Assembly: GCF_014138625.1 (NCBI RefSeq)
Contig: NZ_JACJHY010000006.1
Span: 1 to 64,000, forward strand
DNA length: 64,000 nt
Source: Aminobacter ciceronei
GTDB taxonomy: Bacteria > Pseudomonadota > Alphaproteobacteria > Rhizobiales > Rhizobiaceae
Direction of reading: 5' to 3'
Shown here: piece by piece, positions 54,600-63,970 of the stretch
Layout of the letters: the number at the start of each line of letters is the position of its first letter
How positions within the stretch are numbered: the first letter of the stretch is position 1
Program-made: the position numbers and the translations under genes
The notes under the pieces: generated by a model
Told to the model about the DNA's origin: nothing
The model's database searches: none
Seen by the model: the letters and a program-made list of their open reading frames with translations, nothing else

Positions 54600-57500
54600 A
54601 TGCCGGACTTGGATTCGTCCACGACCGAAACGACTACGGGACATAGCGTGGATCAGGAAGTGCCCCGGCACGAGAAAATCCGGTTCAGGCGCGATGAGAT
54701 TACCGATCTCGGCGCCATGCCGTCGGCTGCGGGCCAGGAACTGCCGCGTCCACGTATCTCCGTGCGGCGGCGTGCCGGCCATTGCGCGCTTGCCGCGGTG
54801 GCTGTCCTTGGCTCGCTCGTGCTTCTGGCAATCATCGCCATCGAAGCGCTCAGCTACTCCGGTTTCGGCCAGGACAGGCTGCGTGCAGAGGCTGAACATG
54901 CCATCGAGGGCCTTGCCGGCGTCGATGTCGACGTCTCGATGGGGCAGGCGCGGCTGACGCTCGATGGCCTCAGGCTGATCGCGGTCGAGGTTCCCGACGT
55001 CAGGCTCACCCGCGCGGATGGCTCGCCCATGGCCGAAGCCGGCCTGATGCGCTTCGGCATCCGGCTCGTGCCGTTGCTCACCGGCAATGTCCGCCTCGGC
55101 AATGCCGGCATTTCCGATGCAAGGATCGTCGTCGATGCGATGCCGGCCGGCGGCGGTTCGGACTGGAGTTCCGTGCTGCGCAACGAGCAGGGCCTCGTCG
55201 ATCCGCAGAAGCTGCTGGACGAGACGTTCCGGGGCATTCGCCGCGGCTTTGACGCGGTCCAGTTCGATGCGATGCGCGAAATCGCGCTCGGCAATGTCGA
55301 TTTCGTCCTGCCTTCCGGCGGTGAGGTCAAAGTCGTGCGCGTCATCGACGCTTCGCTCGCCAAGACCCGCTCTGGCGAGCTGCGTATCGCTGCCAATTTC
55401 GACGTCGATGGCCGCGATGTCGAATTGGCCGCCGCGGCCCGGCGCGACAGCGCCGCCAATCGGGTCGCAGCCCTCGATGCGACCGTGTCGATGAGCGACC
55501 CCTTCGCCGGCAAGGCCGACATTCCGGCAGCCAAGGCAAGCCGCATCGGCTCTGCCGAACTGACGATCACCGGACAGGAGGGCATCGGCGGCGACGGTTC
55601 CGAACTGATCGCCAAAGGTTCGATCGGCAAATCCACATTGGATCTGCACGAACGCGGCCAGCTTGTCGGCGACGTCACCGTCGACCTTCGCCTTGCCGGC
55701 GGCGAAAACAAGCTCGACATCCGCAAGCTGCTGGTCTCGACCGGCCGTTCGACATTCGATTTCACCGGCGGCTTCGGCCCGCGCCCGGCGACCGGCAATG
55801 CTTCCGACAATCCAGCCTATCGCTTCGAGCTGATCAGCCGCGACTCGCGCCTGGCGCCTGATGAATCGCCCGAGCCGGCGCTCAGTTTCCTGGCGCGGAT
55901 CGCCGGCACCTACGACGTGGTCACCAACACGCTCGCTGCCGAGCAGATCGGCCTGAAATCAGGACCGGGCGGCGAGGCGCTCGGCAAGGCGTCGGTGCAG
56001 TTCGTCGACGGCAAGGCGCCCGGCATCTTTGTCGCCTTCACCATCCATGACATGTCGGTCGCGCATGTGAAGCAGCTGTGGCCGTGGTTTTCGGCCCGCA
56101 ATGCCCGGCTCTGGGTGCTGCACAATCTCTATGGCGGCCGTGTCGTCGACGGCAACGTGCAGTTCGACGTCAGGCCCGACCGTCTCGGCAACGGCGTGCC
56201 GCTCAACGCCCAGGAAGTGTTCGGTCGTTTCGAGATCGACGGCTCGCGCTTCGACGTCGCCGGCCGCATTCCGCCCATTCGCGATGCCAGGGGCATCGTC
56301 GAGTTCCACGGCAACGACGTCGACGTGTCCTTGTCCCAGGGCACCGTCTTCATGCCCAGCGGCCGTACCGTCGCCGCCAGCAACGGCACGCTGAAGGTCG
56401 TCAAGGCCAATGTCATGCCGGTCATCGGCTCGCTCGATATCGATGTCGATGGCAGCGCCGATGCAATCGCGGAACTCGCTTCCTATGAGCCGATCAATGC
56501 CATGCGCCACGTCGGCATCCTGCCGGAGGAGCTGACGGGCGACGTCACCGGCAACGTCAAGGCCGACATTCCGCTCACCAGCGGCATCGACACCGACAAG
56601 CTCGATTGGAAGGTGGCGCTCGATTATGACGGCCTGGCTGTGGCCAAGGAGTTCGACGGCCAGAAGCTGTCCGACGCCGACGGCAACATCACCGTCACAC
56701 CAGACAAGGCCGTCATCGTTGCCAAGGGCAAGCTCAATGGTGTTCCGGCGGAACTCGACCTTGTCGAGCCGCTGCGCGACAATGGCATCGATAAGCAACG
56801 CAATGTCCAGTTCGTGCTCGACGACAAGGCACGCAACGCGCTTGTTCCCGGCCTGTCCGACATGCTCTCGGGAACCATCAAGGTCGATGTCGAACAGCCC
56901 GAACCCGGCAAGCGCCACATCGTGGCCGACCTGACCGCGGCCAGGCTCGATCTGCCATGGGTCGGCTGGAGCAAGGGGCCGGGCATATCAGCCGAGGTGT
57001 CGTTCACCATGACGTCGGATGGCGACAGGTCGACGCTGTCCGACTTCAACCTCGACGGAAAGACATTCACCATCACGGGCGACGTCGCGCTCGCCAATGG
57101 CAGCCTGTCTTCGGCGCGCTTCAACAAGGTGCAGCTCAACCGCGGCGACGACGTCGCGGTCAACATCAAGCGCTCGGGCAAGGGTTTTGCGGTCCAGGTC
57201 AAGGGCAACTCGCTCGATGCGCGCGCGCTGATCAAGCAGTTCATGTCCGACGTCGACAGTGCGACGAAATCAGCCGGTTCAAACTCCATTTCGGTCACTG
57301 CCAATGTCGACACTCTGGTCGGCTTCAGCGGCGAGAAGCTTTCGGGCGTTACGCTCGAGTATTCGGGCTCCGGCTCAAAGGTCGGCGGGCTCAAGGTCGA
57401 CGCGACAGCCAGTTCCGGTGGCCAGATCACCGTCAGCAACGTGCTTCAGGGCGGTGGCCGCCGCCTCGACGTGCGATCCGCTGACGCCGGCGCCATCCTG

Positions 57501-58052
57501 CGCTTCCTTGACGTCTATGCCCGCATGCAGGGCGGATCGCTGGCGCTCGCGCTGGAATCCTCAGGCGACGGGCCACTCAAGGGCCAGGTCGATGTGCGCG
57601 AATTCGTCGTCGTCGATGAACCGAGGCTGGCCTCGATCGTCGCCAGCAAGCCGGCCGGCGACAATCGCAGCCTTAACCAGGCGATGCGTAAGGACATCGA
57701 CGTCTCCAAGGTGAGGTTCGAACGCGGTTTCGCCCAGATCGACAAGCGCTCGAAGTACCTGGCATTGGACAAAGGCGTCCTGCGCGGGCCGCTGATCGGG
57801 ACGACGTTCCAGGGCACGCTCTACGACCAGCAGGGCCAGATGAACATGACCGGCACCTTCATGCCGGCCTATGGCCTCAACCGCATCTTTGGCGAGCTGC
57901 CGCTTGTCGGGGTCATTTTGGGCAACGGACGCGACGGCGGCCTGATTGGCGTTACCTACAAACTCTCGGGCGATGCCAACGCGCCCAAGCTGCACGTCAA
58001 TCCGCTGTCCGCGATCGCGCCCGGTATCTTCCGGTCGATCTTCGAATACTGA
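54600..58052 (+). CDS. large AsmA/DUF3971-family envelope protein
   Basis: 1150-residue protein. One membrane helix near residues 60-85 (CALAAVAVLGSLVLLAIIAIEAL) is preceded by an N-terminal cytoplasmic tail. The rest is repetitive beta structure of the AsmA/DUF3971 (YhdP-like) type, with an AsmA-like C-terminal part (NRIFGELPLVGVILG, about residues 1100-1115). Such proteins span the periplasm and are thought to carry lipid between membranes. No cofactor motifs occur. ATG 54600 lies 55 bases from the divergent bcp start. Two-membrane tether is inference from the family. Confidence 0.85.
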   Translation: MPDLDSSTTETTTGHSVDQEVPRHEKIRFRRDEITDLGAMPSAAGQELPRPRISVRRRAGHCALAAVAVLGSLVLLAIIAIEALSYSGFGQDRLRAEAEHAIEGLAGVDVDVSMGQARLTLDGLRLIAVEVPDVRLTRADGSPMAEAGLMRFGIRLVPLLTGNVRLGNAGISDARIVVDAMPAGGGSDWSSVLRNEQGLVDPQKLLDETFRGIRRGFDAVQFDAMREIALGNVDFVLPSGGEVKVVRVIDASLAKTRSGELRIAANFDVDGRDVELAAAARRDSAANRVAALDATVSMSDPFAGKADIPAAKASRIGSAELTITGQEGIGGDGSELIAKGSIGKSTLDLHERGQLVGDVTVDLRLAGGENKLDIRKLLVSTGRSTFDFTGGFGPRPATGNASDNPAYRFELISRDSRLAPDESPEPALSFLARIAGTYDVVTNTLAAEQIGLKSGPGGEALGKASVQFVDGKAPGIFVAFTIHDMSVAHVKQLWPWFSARNARLWVLHNLYGGRVVDGNVQFDVRPDRLGNGVPLNAQEVFGRFEIDGSRFDVAGRIPPIRDARGIVEFHGNDVDVSLSQGTVFMPSGRTVAASNGTLKVVKANVMPVIGSLDIDVDGSADAIAELASYEPINAMRHVGILPEELTGDVTGNVKADIPLTSGIDTDKLDWKVALDYDGLAVAKEFDGQKLSDADGNITVTPDKAVIVAKGKLNGVPAELDLVEPLRDNGIDKQRNVQFVLDDKARNALVPGLSDMLSGTIKVDVEQPEPGKRHIVADLTAARLDLPWVGWSKGPGISAEVSFTMTSDGDRSTLSDFNLDGKTFTITGDVALANGSLSSARFNKVQLNRGDDVAVNIKRSGKGFAVQVKGNSLDARALIKQFMSDVDSATKSAGSNSISVTANVDTLVGFSGEKLSGVTLEYSGSGSKVGGLKVDATASSGGQITVSNVLQGGGRRLDVRSADAGAILRFLDVYARMQGGSLALALESSGDGPLKGQVDVREFVVVDEPRLASIVASKPAGDNRSLNQAMRKDIDVSKVRFERGFAQIDKRSKYLALDKGVLRGPLIGTTFQGTLYDQQGQMNMTGTFMPAYGLNRIFGELPLVGVILGNGRDGGLIGVTYKLSGDANAPKLHVNPLSAIAPGIFRSIFEY

Positions 58053-58085
58053 GCACGCAGGCGGCACCTGTCCCCAGACATGAAA

Positions 58086-58106
58086 ATGGCCGGCATTGCC
58101 GGCCAT
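58086..58106 (-). terminator. terminator between the AsmA-like gene and tyrS
   Basis: Perfect 9-base stem ATGGCCGGC / GCCGGCCAT with a 3-base loop, followed on the minus strand by TTTTC. It serves tyrS and possibly the convergent AsmA-like gene. Confidence 0.6.
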
Positions 58107-58125
58107 CTCGGTTCCTGCGGGGGGC

Positions 58126-58169
58126 GTTACGCCGGGCGTTGATTACGCCAGGCGTTGATTACGCCGGGC
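58126..58169. repeat. 16-base tandem repeat at the tyrS stop
   Basis: Unit GTTGATTACGCCRGGC twice (58138-58153, 58154-58169), plus a shortened copy lacking GATT (58126-58137). The right copy includes the tyrS stop, so the last codons and TAA are duplicated just beyond the gene. A slippage-type duplication like that behind clpX. Confidence 0.8.
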
Positions 58170-59412
58170 GCACCAGAATGTGCTTCTTCTTGCCGAGCGA
58201 CAGCTTGACCACGCCTTCCGGCGTCAGGTCGGCGGTCGTCACCGCGCGACGCTCGTCGCTGACCGACTGGTCGTTGATGCGCACAGCACCGCCCTGGACG
58301 TGACGGCGTGCTTCGCCGTTCGAAGCGGCCAACCCGGCGCGAACGACAAGCGACAGCAGCCCGATGCCGGCCTTCAGCTCGTCGCCTGGCACCTCGACCG
58401 TCGGCAGCGTATCGGCGAGCGCGCCTTCCTCGAAGGTCTTCCGCGCCGTCTCGGCCGACTGTTCGGCTGCCGCGCGGCCGTGCAGCATCGCGGTCACCTC
58501 GGTCGCCAGCACCTTCTTGGCGTCGTTGATCTCCGAGCCGCCAAGGGCTGCCAGGCGCGCGATCTCGTCGAGCGGCATCGCCGTGTATAGCTTCAGGAAG
58601 CGCTCGACATCGGCGTCCTCGGTGTTGCGCCAGTACTGCCAGAAATCATAAGGCGACAGCATGTCGGCATTGAGCCAGACGGCTCCGTTCATCGACTTGC
58701 CCATCTTGGCGCCGGACGAGGTCGTCAAGAGCGGCGAGGTCAGCGCGTAGAGCTGCGGCGTACCGAGGCGGTGGCCCAGGTCGATGCCGTTGACGATGTT
58801 GCCCCACTGGTCGGAGCCGCCCATCTGCAGGCGCAGGCCGTAGCGCTTGTTGAGCTCGACGAAGTCGTAAGCCTGCAGGATCATGTAGTTGAATTCGAGG
58901 AACGACAGCGACTGCTCGCGGTCGAGGCGCTGCTTGACGGAATCGAAGCTCAGCATGCGGTTGACCGAGAAATGCTGGCCGACATCGCGCAGGAATTCGA
59001 GATAGTTGAGCGGCAGCAGCCACTCGGCGTTGTTGACCATCATCGCATCGCGCGGACCGTCGCCGAAGGTCAGGTAGTTCGAAAACACCTGCTTGATGCC
59101 GTCGATGTTGGACTGGATCAATTCGGGCGTCATCAGCTTGCGCGCCTCGTCCTTGAAGGACGGGTCGCCGACCATGCCGGTGCCGCCGCCCATCAGCGGC
59201 ACGGGGCGATGGCCGGTCTTCTGCATCCAGTACAGCATCATGATCTGGATCAGGCCGCCGGCATGCAGGCTCGACGCCGTCGGATCGAAGCCGATATAGG
59301 CCGACACGGTTTCCTTGCGGAACAGATCGTCGAGGCCGGCGTCATCCGAGGTCTGGTGGATGAAGCCGCGCTCGGAAAGGGTGCGCAGGAAATCGGACTT
59401 GAAGGCGGACAT
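58159..59412 (-). CDS. tyrS: tyrosyl-tRNA synthetase
   Basis: Class I aminoacyl-tRNA synthetase charging tRNA-Tyr, 417 residues. The HIGH-like motif is SLHAGGL (about residues 48-54), GGSDQWGN binds tyrosine, and KMSKS appears as GAKMGKS (about residue 235). A C-terminal S4-like RNA-binding domain (about 350-415, [14 protein letters not shown]) completes the TyrRS type I layout. ATG 59412. The stop lies within a tandem repeat. Confidence 0.97.
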   Translation of the reverse strand: MSAFKSDFLRTLSERGFIHQTSDDAGLDDLFRKETVSAYIGFDPTASSLHAGGLIQIMMLYWMQKTGHRPVPLMGGGTGMVGDPSFKDEARKLMTPELIQSNIDGIKQVFSNYLTFGDGPRDAMMVNNAEWLLPLNYLEFLRDVGQHFSVNRMLSFDSVKQRLDREQSLSFLEFNYMILQAYDFVELNKRYGLRLQMGGSDQWGNIVNGIDLGHRLGTPQLYALTSPLLTTSSGAKMGKSMNGAVWLNADMLSPYDFWQYWRNTEDADVERFLKLYTAMPLDEIARLAALGGSEINDAKKVLATEVTAMLHGRAAAEQSAETARKTFEEGALADTLPTVEVPGDELKAGIGLLSLVVRAGLAASNGEARRHVQGGAVRINDQSVSDERRAVTTADLTPEGVVKLSLGKKKHILVRPA

Positions 59413-59571
59413 GGTTTCTCTCTCGGCGGACGATTGGTACGGCAGATCCGGCTTTGGATCGGCGACGCCAGCGCTTTAGCATCTGAAGTGCCAGAATCAC
59501 AAGGATTGCCAACCGTCAGCGGCGTCCCTTGTGGTGCCGGAAACGACTGCGGTGCATGGATGGACGCCAAC

Positions 59572-60102
59572 ATGACGGATGAAACGGTTCTCGAGACACC
59601 ACGGCTGTTGCTCCGGACGTGGCGCGACACCGACCTGGACGATCTCGTCTGGCTGCATTCGCAGGTGCAGGCGTCGCGCTATCTGTCGATCACCGGCCAG
59701 CCCTGGACACGCGACGAGGCTGCCGGCCGCATGAGGGGCTGGGCCGAGGAATACCGGCTGCACGGCATCACCAAACTCAAGCTGCAGCGGCGCGAGGACG
59801 CGCGCTTCGTCGGTCGCGCCGGTTTCTCCATGTTCGCCGCTACCGGCCAGTTCGAACTCGGTTATGCCATTGCCCCGCAATTCTGGGGCAATGGCTACGC
59901 CACCGAGATAGCCGCAGCCCTGGCCAACTTCTTCTTCGACCGCAGGATAGGCGATCACTTCATCGCCTTTGCCCATGTCGACAACGCGACGTCGCTGAAC
60001 GTGCTGGAAAAGATCGGCATGCGCTTCCAGCACACCGGACCGATGAACGGGCTTGAGGCCCACGTCTACACCATGAGCAGCACCGACCCGCGGAAGCGCT
60101 AG
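59572..60102 (+). CDS. GNAT-family N-acetyltransferase (RimJ/RimL type)
   Basis: 176-residue acetyltransferase from ATG 59572 (an in-frame ATG at 59560 is possible). LETPRLLLRTWRDTDLDDL opens the RimJ/RimL-type fold, and GYAIAPQFWGNGYATEIAAAL (about residues 100-120) is the acetyl-CoA motif A. HVDNATSLNVLEKIGM follows. Substrate unknown; such enzymes acetylate protein N-termini or small amines. It is divergent from tyrS. Confidence 0.85.
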   Translation: MTDETVLETPRLLLRTWRDTDLDDLVWLHSQVQASRYLSITGQPWTRDEAAGRMRGWAEEYRLHGITKLKLQRREDARFVGRAGFSMFAATGQFELGYAIAPQFWGNGYATEIAAALANFFFDRRIGDHFIAFAHVDNATSLNVLEKIGMRFQHTGPMNGLEAHVYTMSSTDPRKR

Positions 60103-60127
60103 GCGGTCCTGCCGCCAGCGTCAGGGG

Positions 60128-60158
60128 ACTTCATCAAAGTTTCACCGAGGCGTCACCT
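60128..60158 (+). promoter_or_regulatory. possible Pho box
   Basis: Three TCA(T/C) units start at 60131, 60142 and 60153, exactly 11 bases apart (CTTCATC, TTTCACC, CGTCACC), the direct-repeat spacing of PhoB sites. They lie about 60-90 bases before a phytase-like secreted protein gene. The match to consensus CTGTCAT is partial. Confidence 0.35.
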
Positions 60159-60215
60159 GCCCGACATGGCCCGGACCTAGCTGGAGGGCGTTCCTTCAAC
60201 CAATCGGGGTCCAAC

Positions 60216-61574
60216 ATGCGACGCTCTCTCTATCTGGCTGCGGCTGTTCTCGCGCTTACCACCGCCTCCGCCTTCGCGGAGGAGACGGAATTCAAGGCAA
60301 CGCTTGCCGGTCACGCCATCCTGCCGGCGAACACGATCATTGCTTCACCCGAAAACGCGCCGGAGCACCTGCGCAGCTCGGGCAAGTTCACCACGCCCGA
60401 CCGCAAGCGCGCCGAAGGCCTCGGCACTGTGCCGGGCAAGGACGGCGTGCGCCCGACCGGCTTGTCGCTGCCTTTCGACGGCCAGCCCGTCCAGGGCTTC
60501 TCCGGCATCAAGGCCGTCGGCGACGGCACGTTCTGGTCGCTGTCGGACAACGGCTTCGGCAACAAGCTGAACTCCACCGACGCTGCTCTGATGCTGCACC
60601 ACGTCTCATTCGATTGGGACAAGGGCACGATGAACCGCATCAAGACCCTGTTCCTGACCGATCCCGACCGCAAGGCGCCGTTCCCGATCGTGCTCGAAGG
60701 CTCCGACACCCGCTTCCTCACCGGTGGTGATTTCGACGTCGAATCGATCCAGCCGGTCGCTGATGGCTTCTGGGTCGGCGAGGAGTTCGGCCCGTATGTG
60801 CTGAAGTTCGATCTCGACGGCAAGCTGACCGACGTCATCGACACCGTTGCCGAAGGCGAGCCCGTCCGTTCGCCCGACCATCCGACGCTGACCCTGCCGG
60901 GCAATCCGGTCGCCAAGAATCCGGTCTTCAACCTCAAGCGTTCGGGTGGTTATGAAGGCCTTGCCATGTCCAAGGACGGCTCCAGGCTTTTCGGCATGCT
61001 CGAAGGGCCGCGCTACATGGCCGACGGCGAAGTCGAGAAGGTCGACGGCAAGACGGCGCTGCGCGTCATCGAGTTCGATGCCGCCAAGAAGGAATGGACC
61101 GGCCGTAGCTGGCTCTATCCGCTGGCCGACGGCGGCGAGGCGATCGGCGATTTCAACATGATCAGCGCCACCGACGCACTCGTCATCGAGCGCGACAACG
61201 GCGCCGGCACCGCCGACAAGGCCTGCGCAGACGCCAACGCCCCTAAGCCCGACTGCTTCGCTCGCGCGGCCAAGGTCAAGCGCATCTACAAGATCGAGAT
61301 GACTGACGACAATGTCGGCAAGGCCGTGCGCAAGGTCGGCTACATCGACCTCATGAAGATTGCCGACCCCGACAACAAGAAGCGCCAGGGCGGCGGCGAG
61401 GGCTTTTATGATATGCCCTTCGTCACCATCGAGAATGTCGATCTCGTCGACGAGAGCCACATCGTCGTCGGCAACGACAACAACCTGCCGTTCTCGGCCG
61501 GCCGCTCGCTCGACAAGGCTGACGACAACGAATTCGTCCTGCTTGAAGTTGGCGACTTCCTGAAGGCCAAGTAA
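60216..61574 (+). CDS. secreted phytase-like (esterase-like) protein
   Basis: 452-residue periplasmic protein with signal peptide MRRSLYLAAAVLALTTASAFA and a beta-propeller-like domain (Pfam Phytase-like). Characteristic segments are GFSGIKAVGDGTFWSLSDNGFGNKLNS (about residues 93-119), FWVGEEFGPYVLKFD and GYEGLAMSKDGSRLFGMLEG. The last third contains VIERDNGAGT and IVVGNDNNLPFSAGRS. Known members show esterase or phosphatase-like activity; the enzyme role here is not proven. ATG 60216 was chosen for the signal peptide. Confidence 0.85.
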   Translation: MRRSLYLAAAVLALTTASAFAEETEFKATLAGHAILPANTIIASPENAPEHLRSSGKFTTPDRKRAEGLGTVPGKDGVRPTGLSLPFDGQPVQGFSGIKAVGDGTFWSLSDNGFGNKLNSTDAALMLHHVSFDWDKGTMNRIKTLFLTDPDRKAPFPIVLEGSDTRFLTGGDFDVESIQPVADGFWVGEEFGPYVLKFDLDGKLTDVIDTVAEGEPVRSPDHPTLTLPGNPVAKNPVFNLKRSGGYEGLAMSKDGSRLFGMLEGPRYMADGEVEKVDGKTALRVIEFDAAKKEWTGRSWLYPLADGGEAIGDFNMISATDALVIERDNGAGTADKACADANAPKPDCFARAAKVKRIYKIEMTDDNVGKAVRKVGYIDLMKIADPDNKKRQGGGEGFYDMPFVTIENVDLVDESHIVVGNDNNLPFSAGRSLDKADDNEFVLLEVGDFLKAK

Positions 61575-61580
61575 GGCAAC

Positions 61581-61606
61581 ATCCGGGCCGCCTTGGCGGC
61601 CCGGAT
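61581..61606. terminator. bidirectional terminator
   Basis: Stem ATCCGGGCCGCC / GGCGGCCCGGAT with a minimal loop, between the convergent phytase-like and acetyltransferase genes, followed by TCATTCT on the plus strand. Confidence 0.65.
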
Positions 61607-61611
61607 TCATT

Positions 61612-62070
61612 CTATGAGATTCCGACCCCAAGTGGCTTTCGGTACAACAGGAATCCGTCGTCCGGCTTCTCGGCCTGACGGACAAAGCCGCAGCTTTCGA
61701 CGCAGGCGATGGAGGCGAGATTGTCGTTTTCGATTTGGCCGTCGATATGGGTGTAACGGCCGCTGACATGCGCGACCAAGGCCGCCAGCACACGTTTGCC
61801 AAGCCCTCGGCCGCGTTGGCTGGGGTCGAGCACGATCAGCAGGCTGATGCCGCCGTCGTCCTGCTCGTCATATTGCAACACGGCAAGCGGAGTGTCGCTC
61901 GCACCATGCGTGGCCACGACAAGATGGGCCGGACTTGCCGGATCCGTGACATAGGCGAACCAGTCCGTGCCGGGGAAGTCGACGCGCCGTGCCACCTCGG
62001 CATCATCGAACCACGCCACATAAGCTGCTAGCTCGTCGCTGCGAAACGGCCGGAAGCTGATCCCGTTCAT
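61612..62070 (-). CDS. GNAT-family N-acetyltransferase
   Basis: 152-residue acetyltransferase. The acetyl-CoA site is IVLDPSQRGRGLGKRVLAAL (about residues 78-97), and IENDNLASIACVESCGFVRQ is the C-terminal motif. The second gene of a run with three other genes on the minus strand (62074-63873); its start ATG 62070 is 3 bases after the previous stop. Substrate unknown. Confidence 0.83.
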   Translation of the reverse strand: MNGISFRPFRSDELAAYVAWFDDAEVARRVDFPGTDWFAYVTDPASPAHLVVATHGASDTPLAVLQYDEQDDGGISLLIVLDPSQRGRGLGKRVLAALVAHVSGRYTHIDGQIENDNLASIACVESCGFVRQAEKPDDGFLLYRKPLGVGIS

Positions 62071-62073
62071 GCC

Positions 62074-62511
62074 TCAGGACGCCTGCGCCAGGTGCAGCAG
62101 AGGAAATGGCTTTCCCTGGCCGTCGCGTTCGGAGCGCCCGACCTGCCTGAAGCCGCATTTCAGATAGAAGGCGACGCCACCCGGGTTCTGCTCGTTCACG
62201 TCGACCGCAAGCGGCCCCTTCAGCCGGCCGACATGCTCGATCAGCGCCCTGCCGATGCCTTTGCCATGCTGGCTGGTGCTGACGAACAGCATTTCGACCT
62301 TTGGGCCGTCCAGACCGATGAAGCCGACGGGCTTGCCATCGCTGTCCTCCGCCACCAGCACCTCGACGGCGGGCAGATAGTCGTCGCGAACGAGCGGACG
62401 GAAGAACTGAATGTCGTCTTCGCCGAGGAAGTGATGTGTGGCACGCACGGCATCCTCCCAGATGGCGACGAGCACGGCATTGTCGGCCGCGACGCGGGGA
62501 CGGATGTTCAT
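62074..62511 (-). CDS. GNAT-family N-acetyltransferase (YjaB-like)
   Basis: 145-residue acetyltransferase. AVRATHHFLGEDDIQFFRPLVRDDYLP near the N-terminus and MLFVSTSQHGKGIGRALIEHV (about residues 75-96) match the YjaB-type family. ATG 62511 has GGAGC upstream. The product may acetylate a small amine. It is 3 bases before the next GNAT gene, so the pair is one transcript. Confidence 0.83.
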   Translation of the reverse strand: MNIRPRVAADNAVLVAIWEDAVRATHHFLGEDDIQFFRPLVRDDYLPAVEVLVAEDSDGKPVGFIGLDGPKVEMLFVSTSQHGKGIGRALIEHVGRLKGPLAVDVNEQNPGGVAFYLKCGFRQVGRSERDGQGKPFPLLHLAQAS

Positions 62512-62533
62512 GAGAGGCTCCAGGTCGAAAGGG

Positions 62534-63184
62534 CTATTCGCCCGCGAGCCCGCCATACTGGCGGACCAGTTGCGCCATGCCGCCGGCCGGCTTCTGCTCG
62601 GCCTCTATGCCTTCAGCGACGCCGATGCGGTCGCCGACGGGCCGGTTCTGGCTGACCTTCCATTTGCCGTCGATGGCGGTGATGTCGATTTCGAGCCCGA
62701 TGATGCCCTTCAGTTGGGCTGCGATGTAGGCATCAGGCGCGTCGGAGACCTGCCAGGGCTCGGTCCGCCCGGCTTCCTGGCTGGCGGTGAGCGCGGCGAT
62801 CTGCCCGGCAAGCCAGTCCTTGTCGTCGATGACACGCGCCATGCCGCGCACCTGCACAGTCGCATAGTTCCAGGTCGGAACGACCTTGCCGGTTTCGCGC
62901 TTGGTTTCGTACCAGGATGGGGTGACGTATGCGTCCTCGCCCTGGAACACCACCAGCACCGGCATGTCAGGCGTTTCAGCCAGCAACTGCCATTGCGGGT
63001 TGGCGCGGGCGAGATGCGCTCGCAGCCGTCCATTCGGGCCGATGTCGGCGTCGAGCAGAAATGGCAGCGGATTTGCCACCGGGCCTTCCGATCCGTTGCA
63101 GATCAGAAGGCCGAGCGGATGGTTGCGGATCAGCGCATGCAAAACGTCCAGCCTGGTCTCGCGAAACAGCGGGGGCTGGTACAT
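62534..63184 (-). CDS. FMN-binding PaiB-like protein
   Basis: 216-residue protein of the FMN-binding negative transcriptional regulator (PaiB) family. It starts MYQPPLFRETRLDVLHALIRNHPLGLL. The flavin-type split-barrel includes VVFQGEDAYVTPSWYETKRETGKVVPTWNY (about residues 80-110), and KWKVSQNRP is the C-terminal motif. The ATG at 63184 has AGAGGAG upstream. Neighbouring GNAT genes echo the paiAB pair of an acetyltransferase and this regulator. Regulatory or enzymatic role unproven. Confidence 0.85.
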   Translation of the reverse strand: MYQPPLFRETRLDVLHALIRNHPLGLLICNGSEGPVANPLPFLLDADIGPNGRLRAHLARANPQWQLLAETPDMPVLVVFQGEDAYVTPSWYETKRETGKVVPTWNYATVQVRGMARVIDDKDWLAGQIAALTASQEAGRTEPWQVSDAPDAYIAAQLKGIIGLEIDITAIDGKWKVSQNRPVGDRIGVAEGIEAEQKPAGGMAQLVRQYGGLAGE

Positions 63185-63198
63185 GCGCGGAACTCCTC

Positions 63199-63873
63199 TT
63201 AGCGCAGGCGCTTCGGACGCGGGTCCGAAAGCTCGCCGGCGAGACGGCGGTCGAGATACTCGGCGCACTCGTCGATCACCAGTTCCGGGTCGTTGCCGAA
63301 GAAGTGGTTGGCACCGGGGAGCGTCTTCTGGGTGATGGTGATGCCCTTCTGCGTGTGCAGCTTGTCGACCAGGCCCTGCACGTCCTTCGGCGGCGCCACC
63401 TTGTCGGCGTCGCCATGGATGATCAGGCCCGACGACGGGCAGGGTGCCAGGAACGAGAAATCATAGGTGTTGGGCTGCGGCGCCACCGAGATGAAACCTT
63501 CGATCTCCGGGCGGCGCATCAGAAGCTGCATGCCGATCCAGGCGCCGAAGGAATAACCGGCGACCCAGCAGCTCTTCGAGTCAGGATGCAGCGACTGCAC
63601 CCAATCGAGTGCGGCAGCCGCATCCGACAGTTCGCCGGTGCCGTGGTCGAATTCGCCCTGGCTGCGGCCGATGCCGCGGAAGTTGAAGCGCAGCGTGGTG
63701 AAATCGCGCTTCTGGAACATGTAGAAGAGGTCGTACACGATCTTGTTGTTCATCGTGCCGCCAAACTGCGGGTGCGGATGCAGTATGATGGCAATCGGCG
63801 CGTTCTTTTCCTTGGACGGCTGATAACGACCTTCCAGGCGACCCGCCGGACCGGTAAAAATGACCTCTGGCAT
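63199..63873 (-). CDS. alpha/beta hydrolase (dienelactone-hydrolase-like)
   Basis: 224-residue soluble hydrolase. The N-terminal IAIILHPHPQFGGTMNNKIV (about residues 28-47) carries the HPHP motif of the YheT/DUF-type dienelactone-like group. The nucleophile is the Ser in AGYSFGAWI (about residue 108), with Asp in IIHGDADKV and His in GANHFF. It is first of the run continuing to the GNAT genes. Substrate unknown; probably a short ester or a polymer end. Confidence 0.85.
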   Translation of the reverse strand: MPEVIFTGPAGRLEGRYQPSKEKNAPIAIILHPHPQFGGTMNNKIVYDLFYMFQKRDFTTLRFNFRGIGRSQGEFDHGTGELSDAAAALDWVQSLHPDSKSCWVAGYSFGAWIGMQLLMRRPEIEGFISVAPQPNTYDFSFLAPCPSSGLIIHGDADKVAPPKDVQGLVDKLHTQKGITITQKTLPGANHFFGNDPELVIDECAEYLDRRLAGELSDPRPKRLR

Positions 63874-63941
63874 AAACTACTCCACTTGACGCAAGGCCGA
63901 TGAAACAATCCTGTGCCCAGCCTTGACGCGAGGGACGCGTC

Positions 63942-63970
63942 TTCTTAGAAGCTAGTTTAGAACTGTTCAA
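63942..63970 (-). promoter_or_regulatory. possible promoter of the hydrolase operon
   Basis: On the minus strand TTGAAC (63970-63965), 17 bases, TAAGAA (63947-63942). It is about 70 bases before the hydrolase ATG. Match is fair only. Confidence 0.35.
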
